Virus record (IMG/VR): IMGVR_UViG_3300044939_000025
Location: 1-22,660 of that record
Strand: one strand, 5' to 3'
DNA: 22,660 nucleotides
Origin: a virus
Both the position numbers and the translations under genes were made by a program. Below are positions 8,505-15,755 of the stretch, piece by piece (position 1 is the first letter of the stretch; each line of letters opens with the position of its first letter). Below the pieces are notes generated by a model that worked only from the letters and a program-made list of their open reading frames with translations, ran no database searches and was not told where the DNA came from.

Positions 8505-8555
8505 CTACACAATATTGCATTAATTCTGGTTGGTTCTATTGTGTAACCATTGTGT
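8505..8555 (+). promoter_or_regulatory. Intergenic inverted repeat and shared leader motif
   Basis: TACACAATA at 8506-8514 is perfectly inverted as TATTGTGTA at 8537-8545, a 9-bp stem enclosing a 22-base loop. No T-tract follows, so it does not look like a terminator; an operator or leader structure is possible. From 8543 the sequence GTAACCATTGTGTATGG, which includes the ATG at 8556, closely matches GTAACCATTGTAAATGG at 10268-10284 (15 of 17 bases). No convincing Shine-Dalgarno precedes the ATG at 8556, which makes this shared element more interesting. Weak TTGCAT (8515) and TATTGT (8537) hexamers with a 16-base spacer could be a promoter; the match is poor. Confidence 0.4.
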
Positions 8556-8765
8556 ATGGCAAGGTACTATGTCATAAATCAGTCAACTGGCGATGTGGCA
8601 ATAGACATAACTAATACACTTGGTCATGGATACCATGTAATCGTCCCACGTAGCCAGGCTCTTGATATATTGCCATTTGCTGGGTCCATAGATGCATGTC
8701 ATAATATTCCTGGGCTCTATGACATGATAGTAAAGGGCTATATAAGGGTTGAGGAGGAGCGATGA
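8556..8765 (+). CDS. Small beta-domain protein (69 aa)
   Basis: I take ATG 8556 (MARYYVINQ) rather than the in-frame TTG at 8550, because ATG is the stronger start and TTG adds only two residues; neither has a clear Shine-Dalgarno. The protein reads as strands and turns: YYVINQSTGDVAI, a LGHGYHVIV turn, and a final PGLYDMIVKGYIRVEE segment. The last part resembles the HPDIVEFIKRGHLAVV end of the protein at 505-783, so both may be copies of the same small virion fold. Its stop overlaps the next gene's start as ATGA (8762-8765), implying translational coupling. Function is unknown. Confidence 0.7.
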   Translation: MARYYVINQSTGDVAIDITNTLGHGYHVIVPRSQALDILPFAGSIDACHNIPGLYDMIVKGYIRVEEER

Positions 8766-9538
8766 GCGTTAATGGTCCTTTAGACATTATATGGCAGTAT
8801 CGGTGCAAGATATGCCAGATGGCGAACACACATCCAGATGTGTTCAAGGAATTACATCAGAATGTACTTGAGGTAGGCATGAGTTACACTCGTGCCATGA
8901 ATCTTATTAACGACCGTATAGAGAGAGAGCATCTGACATGTCCTAAGTTGAATAGTCAGAACATGACTGTACATTTTTCAACTCATATTACTATACCAGA
9001 TAAAGTACAGTCAGAAATAGTAAAGGCCCACACCGGACCTTCTTTGAGGGATATAAACCCAGAAGTAGGTAGCTATGTAGAAGAGCTTGTCAGGCGTCGT
9101 GTTGGTAATGAAGTCAACGATTATTTGAACATCGATAGGCTACGATCGATGCTCATGGAAAAGCTTGATGTACTAGATGATCTTGTGGCTAAAGAGGATA
9201 ATAATGGTGTTAAATATATAGATTTGCAGTCACTCGATAGCTACATAGCTTTAGTAAAAGAAATTAGGGCATGTATTGTTGACCTGAATAAAATTAGGCA
9301 TTCGAAACAGTTAGTCAGCTTGGTTATTAAATCACTTGTTGAAAGAAATACATTCGAGATAGTGCGTCAAATGGTACGTGAATATGACCAGATTCGTAAA
9401 GATATGCTCGAATCTGGTATGAGTACAAAGGACGCTGATAGGATACATAGGCAATTATCACTAAGGCTTGCTGAAGTGGTTGCTCTTACTGCGAAACAGG
9501 CTGTGGCAGATATATCACGTACATATAAGTTGGCATAA
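8762..9538 (+). CDS. Putative small terminase subunit-like zinc/helix protein (258 aa)
   Basis: Start ATG 8762 overlaps the previous stop, with AGGAGG at 8752-8757. Residues 15-75 hold C15-x2-C18, a helix, the segment GMSYTRAMNLINDRI that looks like a helix-turn-helix, and H71-x3-H75. This follows a pattern I know from many phage small terminase-like DNA-binding proteins: CxxC, then 'l..G.s...ia..l', then HxxxH. The two cysteines and two histidines could bind one zinc. Residues about 95-258 are all helical (for example YIALVKEIRACIVDLNKI), as in the oligomerisation region of such proteins. A small subunit normally recognises phage DNA and loads it on the large terminase; that gene is four genes downstream. 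The assignment rests on motif pattern, not on strong identity. Another DNA-binding regulator is possible. Confidence 0.55.
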   Translation: MSVNGPLDIIWQYRCKICQMANTHPDVFKELHQNVLEVGMSYTRAMNLINDRIEREHLTCPKLNSQNMTVHFSTHITIPDKVQSEIVKAHTGPSLRDINPEVGSYVEELVRRRVGNEVNDYLNIDRLRSMLMEKLDVLDDLVAKEDNNGVKYIDLQSLDSYIALVKEIRACIVDLNKIRHSKQLVSLVIKSLVERNTFEIVRQMVREYDQIRKDMLESGMSTKDADRIHRQLSLRLAEVVALTAKQAVADISRTYKLA

Positions 9539-9542
9539 TATT

Positions 9543-10271
9543 ATGTTAGTATCTGATAGAATAGCAAAGAGGTTGATTAAGAATCATAGCGATCTTCTTG
9601 GTATAAGCAAGATCGCAACTGACGGATGGAATATATCAATAGATGATCTTGAAGATGCGGTTCCGTTAAAATATGAGGAGTGTTTTGTTGGTCTTGGTAA
9701 AGATGCTAGGATAGTGGTTAAATGCCAGATTGCTAATACGACAGAATTGCAGGTTATAGGTCTGCAGAAACATAGCAGTCTTGCTGCATACGATGGTATG
9801 GTATTTCCGTACCATCCACCCAGAAGGGTTGGATTCCACATGGCGTCAGTTAGATTCCCTATTGATATTATATTTGTTGGCAGTGACAGACGCATATCTA
9901 GGATAGTTGATAATGTAGAGCCTGGATCACCTGGCAGATGGTATATGCCTCATACCGCGGCTGTAATAGAAGTTAATGGCGGATTTTGTCGTGCACATGG
10001 GCTATCAGTTGGCGATGATGTTTGCTTGGTTGAGCCAATTGTGAAAGGTGCACAAGAAGGATTCCCTGATTATCCAAGGAAGGATATTAACCCACAAATG
10101 GTTCGTGACCCAGATAGGGATCCAGAATATAGGTTTAAAGGTCACGATCTCCCAGATAAATTTTTTGATTATAATCCAATGGATTCTAATTATATGGAGA
10201 CTGATGGGGTTGATGTGGTGAGATATCATGACGATGATGATAATATAGCTCCAGTTCGTCCATCATTGTAA
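9543..10271 (+). CDS. DUF192 family protein (242 aa)
   Basis: I choose ATG 9543, four bases after the previous stop; an upstream in-frame start at 9468 would overlap the preceding gene by 71 bases. Residues about 57-163 match the DUF192 fold well: IVVKCQIANTT, a GLQKHSSL segment, GMVFPY at 85-90, FHMASVRFPIDIIFVGSD at 98-115, and VIEVNGGFCRAHGLSVGDDV at 141-160. These correspond to the family's 'GMLF', 'WM.n...plDiiF' and 'vlEl..G.....gi..Gd' blocks. The family is a small beta domain found in bacteria and archaea; its biochemical role is not established. Many bacterial members are exported, but I see no signal peptide here. About 42 residues precede the domain and about 80 follow it; the tail is Asp/Pro-rich. 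Location inside a head operon suggests a virion-associated use (inference). Confidence 0.85.
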   Translation: MLVSDRIAKRLIKNHSDLLGISKIATDGWNISIDDLEDAVPLKYEECFVGLGKDARIVVKCQIANTTELQVIGLQKHSSLAAYDGMVFPYHPPRRVGFHMASVRFPIDIIFVGSDRRISRIVDNVEPGSPGRWYMPHTAAVIEVNGGFCRAHGLSVGDDVCLVEPIVKGAQEGFPDYPRKDINPQMVRDPDRDPEYRFKGHDLPDKFFDYNPMDSNYMETDGVDVVRYHDDDDNIAPVRPSL

Positions 10272-10282
10272 CCATTGTAAAT

Positions 10283-10287
10283 GGAGA
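10283..10287 (+). promoter_or_regulatory. Ribosome binding site deciding the start at 10296
   Basis: GGAGA at 10283-10287 lies eight bases before ATG 10296, ideal spacing. It lies inside an alternative upstream in-frame start (ATG 10281), which itself has no Shine-Dalgarno but does carry the GTAACCATTGT motif also found before the gene at 8556. I prefer 10296, with 10281 as the alternative. Confidence 0.6.
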
Positions 10288-10295
10288 CTATTTAT

Positions 10296-11162
10296 ATGAC
10301 GTATTTTTCACGTGAAAGGCGTTTACAAAGGCGTGCAGCTAGGCTGGCAAGAATACAAAAGTATGCCGGGTCGGTATTTACGCCGTTTTATAAAACGGAT
10401 AGACTAACAACTCAAAATGTTGGTCCGAGAGCGATTGAATTTGTTAGATCAATACTGGCTGAATACACGCTACCTAGTATGCCATCATTATCATATTCTG
10501 GTACTAGGAAGGCCAACATTGATGGTAATATAGATATAATTGATGGTGTGATTACAGTGTCAGCAAGTATGAAGACTGCATCTGGTATAGGTGTAGCGTT
10601 TGACGTGCCTGTGTTAATACGTGGTGGTGAGATGCAGGAACCTTCGGTGATAATGTATAAGGGTATTCCGCGTCTTTTGTCGCAGTCTACTTTTGATAGT
10701 ATAGTTGCAGATAATACTATAATAGATAGATATCCAGCTCGTAGTATGTATTCAGCCCCAGATAAAAATGTTGGCACGCATAAACAGCCTATGCCTAGGT
10801 ATAGGGGTAATGTGTTTTCAATTAATGCGTTACGTAACGAGATACGCAGTGCAATAGGGCTTTGTGGATATCGTAGGTCATACGAATCTGAAGTTGGCAT
10901 GGGTGCAGATATTGGTATAGATAAGCTTGCGTGCGATTCGTGGGACCCAGCTGAGCGTGGTGTAGGTGGTGTGCATAGCTCTAGCAAGATACGTAAGCTG
11001 AAGAGTGATGTTGAAGTCAAGGATCGTGGCGGTGTCACATATAAATATAAGGCCGGATCTGAAGTTATTGTGTTGAGGGACTTAGACGGTACTGGGGAGC
11101 AATTTGTAGTGCAATTCCCTGATACAAAACTTAGTGCGATTGTTTCTGCGGACTGTATATAA
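10296..11162 (+). CDS. Hypothetical phage protein (288 aa)
   Basis: Unrecognised. From ATG 10296 the N-terminus is strongly basic and helical (RERRLQRRAARLARIQKYAG). The middle is strand-rich (GNIDIIDGVITVSASMK, VAFDVPVLIRGGEM, SVIMYKGIPRLLSQ). The C-terminal part has charged strands (KSDVEVKDRGGVTYKYKAG, VIVLRDLDGTGEQF) that read as a small SH3-like or beta-barrel segment, followed by the last residues IVSADCI. An RNA- or DNA-facing basic N-terminus plus a beta domain could suit a head-associated protein, but no family can be assigned. It sits between the DUF192 gene and the proline-rich gene with a 17-base downstream gap, consistent with one operon. Base composition and codons match its neighbours. 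Confidence 0.75.
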   Translation: MTYFSRERRLQRRAARLARIQKYAGSVFTPFYKTDRLTTQNVGPRAIEFVRSILAEYTLPSMPSLSYSGTRKANIDGNIDIIDGVITVSASMKTASGIGVAFDVPVLIRGGEMQEPSVIMYKGIPRLLSQSTFDSIVADNTIIDRYPARSMYSAPDKNVGTHKQPMPRYRGNVFSINALRNEIRSAIGLCGYRRSYESEVGMGADIGIDKLACDSWDPAERGVGGVHSSSKIRKLKSDVEVKDRGGVTYKYKAGSEVIVLRDLDGTGEQFVVQFPDTKLSAIVSADCI

Positions 11163-11179
11163 TGTAGCGGTGTATAATT

Positions 11180-13096
11180 ATGCCTGCTGTTAAAAAAAGG
11201 AAGCTAAGACCAGCGCAGCAGCCTATACCAAGAAATATAGCTGCGCTATATGTATTTAAGCATTACTTAAAGTGGTTTTATGAAAGCTTTAAATGGCTTT
11301 TGAATCTTGATGTGTCTGCCGTGGACACACCTGAGGCGCATGTTACTAAACTACCTGGTTTATATTCCCAGATAATGTATTTGGTACATGCAGCGTATAC
11401 GTATGTTTCAACGGCCTTGTCAATTGCAAAGGCGCCAAACTCTGTTGCGTTGCAGAGCCAGAGAGAGGCTGAGGCAATGCGTAGATTTTTTGAGATGGAT
11501 CCGGCTGAATATGTGATGAAGCGGGTCCAGATTGATGTTCCAATAAGATTTAGTAATCCACGTAAAGTAATAAATGTATTAGATGGGTTTGTTAAGAGTA
11601 TACAGAAAATATTCTCTGAATCTTTCAGTAAGCCTGATATAATAGATTCATATGACGATAGTACGCTACGAGTTGTTTTTGAAAAAATTGCACACTTCAT
11701 CAAGGTGTCGCATGACGCTTTGTTAATGTTGTCTATGTCTGGGCAAGAACAGTCTGGTACCGTCAATAAGCAGGCTCCTAAGACTGATGGGGAGCAGAGT
11801 CCACCCGCGCCACCAGCCCAGCCTGTCCAGCAGAAACCACCAGCGCCACCAGCCCAGCCTGCCCAGCAGAAGCCACCAGCGCAATCAGCTCAACCAGCGC
11901 AGCAGAAGCCACTTCCGCCTGCCCAGCAGAATCCACCTGCGCCTCCAGCTCAGCCCGCGCAGCAGAAGCCACCCGCGTCTGCCCAGCAGAAACCACTTCC
12001 GCCTGCCCAGCAGAATCCACCCGCGCCCCCAGCCCAGCCTGCCCAGCAGAAGCCACTTCCGCCAGCGCAGCAGAAGCCACCGCCACCGCCTCCACCAACA
12101 CCACCGGCTCCACCTACGCCGCCTGCTCCACCTACGCCACCGGCCCCACCTACGCCACCAGAGCAGGCTGTGCAGCAGGAGCATAGGCGATTAGTGCCAC
12201 CTGTGCAGCAAATGCATGGCCCACGATCTCCAGCAGATACGCAGCAAGTTAATATGGCATTGCGTGATCAGAAGTCTGCGATATCTGCGGCAGACGCAAT
12301 ATTAAGGGCATTGTCATATAATCCAGTGTACATTAAGACATATGGTAAGTTATTTAATAAGGCAAGGTCATTGGCGCTGTCTGGTCACGGACAATCATAT
12401 ATGTTCGTGCCTAAGATACAAGAAGCTGCGAAATACATGCAGGAAAAACACCCTAGATTGTATTCGTTAATAAAGAAGCAATTAAATACACTTGAATCAA
12501 GTATGCTACCTCCATTGCCACCACACCAGGTTGGCCTTTTCAACAGGCTAAAGAATTGGTGGCGCACACGTGGTATGCCAGAAGAGCCACGCCCGTATGA
12601 TGCACCAGAGCGTGTATTTGAGGGTGTGCGTAAGTTCGTGGCACAATTAACAGGTGTAGATCTACCTAAAGAAATTTTCGATGCTGATTTTAAGTCGGTA
12701 GAAGAGCTGATAGAGCTCATACTTAAAGAAGTCGAAAAAATGAAGGAAGACGGTATCGCACCTGTTGATATAGAACTGTCAGTGCTGCGGAAGCATGGCC
12801 CAGAAATACATAAAGAAGTGTTCGAATCTGACGATGATGATACAGATGAGGAGGAGGATGGTGATGATGGGAGCGAAAACGATGCTAATGATTCTGACAA
12901 AGATAAATCAAAGCATGATAAGAAGGGCGTTAATGTCCATATATTAAGTGGTGATGGTGTTGATGATAATTTACGATATATTAGATTTCGTTCTAGGCCT
13001 GTACGCGCAATAAAATCTGACGGTACGAATGTTACTTTCGAAGTCAGGATTGGTGGGTGTTGGACGCGCCTATATTCTGATAAGCAGCCTCGATAG
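11180..13096 (+). CDS. Proline/glutamine-repeat protein with acidic region (638 aa)
   Basis: Unrecognised. ATG 11180 has only a weak purine stretch upstream. Residues 1-200 are helical and folded-looking (IAALYVFKHYLKWFYESFK). Residues about 207-333 are a low-complexity spacer of PPAPPAQPAQQK-type units, a run of seven prolines, and TPPAPP tandem repeats. Residues about 340-530 are again helical. Residues about 549-584 are very acidic (SDDDDTDEEEDGDDG), followed by KDKSKHDKKG. A final strand-rich segment ends in FEVRIGGCWTRLYS. The proline-rich part probably acts as an extended arm between two folded modules. The stop codon is joined to the terminase Shine-Dalgarno, indicating co-expression with packaging genes. 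A virion arm, scaffold or packaging accessory role is inference. Confidence 0.8.
   Translation: MPAVKKRKLRPAQQPIPRNIAALYVFKHYLKWFYESFKWLLNLDVSAVDTPEAHVTKLPGLYSQIMYLVHAAYTYVSTALSIAKAPNSVALQSQREAEAMRRFFEMDPAEYVMKRVQIDVPIRFSNPRKVINVLDGFVKSIQKIFSESFSKPDIIDSYDDSTLRVVFEKIAHFIKVSHDALLMLSMSGQEQSGTVNKQAPKTDGEQSPPAPPAQPVQQKPPAPPAQPAQQKPPAQSAQPAQQKPLPPAQQNPPAPPAQPAQQKPPASAQQKPLPPAQQNPPAPPAQPAQQKPLPPAQQKPPPPPPPTPPAPPTPPAPPTPPAPPTPPEQAVQQEHRRLVPPVQQMHGPRSPADTQQVNMALRDQKSAISAADAILRALSYNPVYIKTYGKLFNKARSLALSGHGQSYMFVPKIQEAAKYMQEKHPRLYSLIKKQLNTLESSMLPPLPPHQVGLFNRLKNWWRTRGMPEEPRPYDAPERVFEGVRKFVAQLTGVDLPKEIFDADFKSVEELIELILKEVEKMKEDGIAPVDIELSVLRKHGPEIHKEVFESDDDDTDEEEDGDDGSENDANDSDKDKSKHDKKGVNVHILSGDGVDDNLRYIRFRSRPVRAIKSDGTNVTFEVRIGGCWTRLYSDKQPR
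11800..12171 (+). repeat. Proline-rich coding repeat array with an 84-base super-repeat
   Basis: Units encoding PPAPPAQPAQQK, PLPPAQQN and related forms are arranged irregularly. A block starting at 11911 recurs at 11995, a period of 84 bases or 28 codons, with high identity over roughly 65 bases. At about 12095-12160 an 18-base unit encoding TPPAPP is repeated about three times. The array is far more C-rich than the surrounding genes. It lies wholly inside the 638-residue gene and keeps frame. Copy-number change by slippage or recombination is likely. Confidence 0.9.
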
Positions 13097-13104
13097 GAGA
13101 CACT

Positions 13105-15135
13105 ATGGCTAGGGACCATGATCTTGATGGGTTCTTAGCAGGACTACGAACAAAACTGCAAGCTGAAGCGTCTGCCCATATAGATAAGCGCGTAGATAAT
13201 GCTACACAGGCCGTAGACCAAGATCTAGAATATTTCATCACTCCAGCGCCGAATGCAATTGAATGGGTTATACGGCCTGAGTACCTAGGAATAGAGTCAT
13301 TATATCGGCATGTGAGGCAATACCAGATTATAAGAGACTTTTTCCAACTTAGATGCCCATTGCCAAGTTGTAATGACCAGAGTGACGAGGCGAAAGACTG
13401 CTGGGGTAAGGGTAGAGAGTATCTAGAATCAGAGAATCTCTTAAGATGGTCTAAGAGTCATGGTGAAGATGTTTGCCCTTCATGTAGCTCTACTAGGTCT
13501 GAGCTTATAGCAGATGGCTTGTTGAAAATCTATAATCAAATGCATTTGGTGTGTGGGATGCGCTCAGGGAAGTCATCTGTGGCAGCGATGATTGGCACAT
13601 ATGTAGAGCATAGGCTAATAAATATAGGTCATTCATTCCCTGGTGGCATTTCATCGTATTTTAATCAATTGCCTAGGCAGCCATTTGAAATGACGTTTAC
13701 TGCTGCAACTGAGGTGCAGGCTGCAGATACCATCTGGGCTAGGTTTGTGGCTATTCGTGGGTCTAGCCCGTGGTTTGATCGTTATATAAGATGGATTAAA
13801 TCATTAGAGATGAGGCAGACCACAGTTAATGGGGCAAGACCATGGACGTATGAAGAGCGTGATAAATATATAATTAATGGGTTTTTGAATCTGAAAATCA
13901 ATTCATTGAATTCAAGCTCTTCTGGGATGGCAGGTAGAACACGTGTGGTTGCATTCATAGATGAGCTTGCAAGATTTGATGGTAAAGATTCGTCTCGGTC
14001 CGCTGATGAGGCGTATCGTGTGCTTGAAAACTCTCTTAGAACTGTAAGGTCTGCCGCATTGTCTAAGAAGGATGCGCCATGGTTTGGGTCGATGTTTTCA
14101 TTGTCATCTCCAATATCAGAATCTGATAAGGCCATGAGGCTGTTGCGCCAGGCGCCAGAAATAAATGGCATGTATTATGGGCATTATGCCACATGGGAAT
14201 TTAATCCTGACCAGCCTAGGTCGATGTTTGATGATGATTTTGCGAAAGACCCTATAGGCGCAATGCGCGATTTTGGTGCTCGCCCGCCAACTGCTGCATC
14301 GCCATTTATACAGGACCCAGACAGGTTCAGGGAGCTTGCTATCCAAAAAGATTTAAAGCCAACGGCCACATTTAAGAAGATTAACCACATAGACCAAACT
14401 GGTCGTGAATATATCTCTGCTGTAGTTGAATCTGCCAATCTATCAAGGAATGGTGAGAGATATATAGCGTTTGATGCTGGCGCCTCGTTTGACCAGTTTG
14501 CCGCTGCGTGTGCGCATGGTGAGTGGGTTGATACACCAGAGGGCAAGCAGTTAGTTACTGTGTATGACTGGGTATATAGATTGCTCCCAGAGCAATCCCC
14601 ACGTAGGGACATATGGTTTGATTTTGTTGTTAAGGCTGTTGAAAAGCTGTCAAAATATTATATCATATCGAGGATAGATTTCGATCGATGGCAATCAACA
14701 TATCTTATACAGCAGCTTAGGGAGCGTGGCATTAATTGTGCGTCTAAGGGCACAACTGTTGATATGTTTTTGAAGTTTTTGAATGATGTTAATTATTCTA
14801 AGGTACGTATGTTACCACCAGTTGAAAATGACCATATGCTTGATCCACCATTTATGTCTGCACAGGGACTTGCTTTTTATGAATTAGAACATTTAGAACG
14901 GTCACCTGACCTTAAGAAAGTATATAATCCGCAGAAGGGTGAGCGTAGGGGATGGAATTCAGATGACGTTGCTACTGTAGTTGTACACGCTAATTGGATG
15001 GTACAATCTATAGTATCAGATATTAGTGATTCTAACTCGATTGAGAGTAGGTTGCGCCGCGAGCAAATTGGATCAAATTATTGGGAAGGTGGTGCCAAAT
15101 TATATCGACCAATGTTTTCTAAACGAGGCTGGTAA
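13105..15135 (+). CDS. terL: Large terminase subunit (676 aa)
   Basis: This is the DNA-packaging motor: an ATPase that pumps DNA into the prohead and a nuclease that cuts it. AGGAGA at 13095-13100 overlaps the previous stop and fixes ATG 13105. The Walker A box is GMRSGKS (151-157). The Walker B box is VVAFIDE (281-287), with D286 and E287 as metal and catalytic residues. The C-terminal RNase H-like nuclease is visible as YIAFDAGASFD (D457, D463), SRIDFDRW (D525, D527) and NSDDVATVVVH (D620, D621, H628); which acidic residues bind metal is inferred. A cysteine cluster between the N-terminal segment and the ATPase (C84, C89, C99, C124, C127) looks zinc-binding and is absent from T4-type enzymes. 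At 676 residues it is somewhat longer than the usual 450-620. The next gene overlaps its stop by one base. Confidence 0.95.
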   Translation: MARDHDLDGFLAGLRTKLQAEASAHIDKRVDNATQAVDQDLEYFITPAPNAIEWVIRPEYLGIESLYRHVRQYQIIRDFFQLRCPLPSCNDQSDEAKDCWGKGREYLESENLLRWSKSHGEDVCPSCSSTRSELIADGLLKIYNQMHLVCGMRSGKSSVAAMIGTYVEHRLINIGHSFPGGISSYFNQLPRQPFEMTFTAATEVQAADTIWARFVAIRGSSPWFDRYIRWIKSLEMRQTTVNGARPWTYEERDKYIINGFLNLKINSLNSSSSGMAGRTRVVAFIDELARFDGKDSSRSADEAYRVLENSLRTVRSAALSKKDAPWFGSMFSLSSPISESDKAMRLLRQAPEINGMYYGHYATWEFNPDQPRSMFDDDFAKDPIGAMRDFGARPPTAASPFIQDPDRFRELAIQKDLKPTATFKKINHIDQTGREYISAVVESANLSRNGERYIAFDAGASFDQFAAACAHGEWVDTPEGKQLVTVYDWVYRLLPEQSPRRDIWFDFVVKAVEKLSKYYIISRIDFDRWQSTYLIQQLRERGINCASKGTTVDMFLKFLNDVNYSKVRMLPPVENDHMLDPPFMSAQGLAFYELEHLERSPDLKKVYNPQKGERRGWNSDDVATVVVHANWMVQSIVSDISDSNSIESRLRREQIGSNYWEGGAKLYRPMFSKRGW

Positions 15136-15725
15136 TGACTAGGATACATAGGCTATACAAGGGCAGGTTTGCTAATATACTAAGGGAGCGTTTGGTAGAT
15201 CGTATTATAAGGGCTGCTGTGAATGTCGTTGATGAAGAAATCGATATGCCGTCTGAGTATGAGCTAGAGCAAGAGGATGCATTCCCATCAGGCGAGCAGA
15301 GACAGCGAGATAATCCAGAAATGGATTTTGGGCATATGCGTAGAATAGAAGGGCATGTATTTAATGTGCGTAGAAGGCGCAGTGCAGCATCTGGCCCGTT
15401 TAGTATTGACGATATTTTGTCTCCTGGTAAACATACACCAGGGTATGATGATATAGATGACTCATATATTGATGAAAACACAAGCGAGGACACTGATGTT
15501 AAGCTAGGTAAGGTTGAGCCACCATATTCTGATGCTTATGGCCCACTCGGCACCAGATTTGATGACGATGGTGATATAGTGAAGGGTGCTGACATCGATA
15601 AGGATGGCGTGGCTCTTATTGAAGGGCCTGCTGATGATGAAAATAAATATGGTGCAGGCTGTGATAGGTCTGGCCTTTCAATACCTAGAGACCCAAAGAA
15701 ACGCAAGCTAATATATCGTAAGTAG
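15135..15725 (+). CDS. Hypothetical protein between terminase and portal (196 aa)
   Basis: Start ATG 15135 shares one base with the terminase stop (TAATG), so it is probably translated by reinitiation. Residues 1-40 are basic and helical (MTRIHRLYKGRFANILRERL, DRIIRAAVNVV). From about 40 on the chain is acidic, Pro/Asp-rich and probably disordered, with a basic patch (NVRRRRSA) in the middle and a KKRKLIYRK tail. I see no catalytic motif, cysteine cluster or membrane segment. Placement between terminase and portal genes suggests a packaging or portal accessory, or an early scaffold part; this is inference. No family is recognised. Confidence 0.75.
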   Translation: MTRIHRLYKGRFANILRERLVDRIIRAAVNVVDEEIDMPSEYELEQEDAFPSGEQRQRDNPEMDFGHMRRIEGHVFNVRRRRSAASGPFSIDDILSPGKHTPGYDDIDDSYIDENTSEDTDVKLGKVEPPYSDAYGPLGTRFDDDGDIVKGADIDKDGVALIEGPADDENKYGAGCDRSGLSIPRDPKKRKLIYRK

Positions 15726-15755
15726 TCAACCTTGGCTTGATAATGGTGCGTTCAT

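Noticed and set aside
8550-8555. TTG start two codons before ATG 8556
   Set aside because: Weaker start codon, no ribosome site, and adds only Met-Cys.
9468-9542. Upstream in-frame start for the DUF192 gene
   Set aside because: It would overlap the preceding gene by 71 bases and adds a 25-residue tract with no family similarity; ATG 9543 directly follows that gene's stop.
10412-11038. Long minus-strand open frame (208 codons) opposite the 288-residue gene
   Set aside because: No ribosome site or coding-like composition; Ser/Ile-rich shadow of the plus-strand gene, which fits the operon.
11800-12171. Possible CRISPR array or non-coding tandem repeat
   Set aside because: Units are codon-phased, irregular in length and directly encode a proline-rich peptide; no spacers or leader.
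11787-12194. Arg/His/Ser-rich plus-strand frame inside the proline repeats
   Set aside because: Alternative frame of a repetitive C-rich stretch; composition is simply the frameshifted repeat.
12385-13119. Minus-strand open frame (244 codons) opposite the proline-repeat gene
   Set aside because: Its reading covers the antisense of the acidic Asp tract, giving a Ser-rich artefact; antisense of a well-supported gene.
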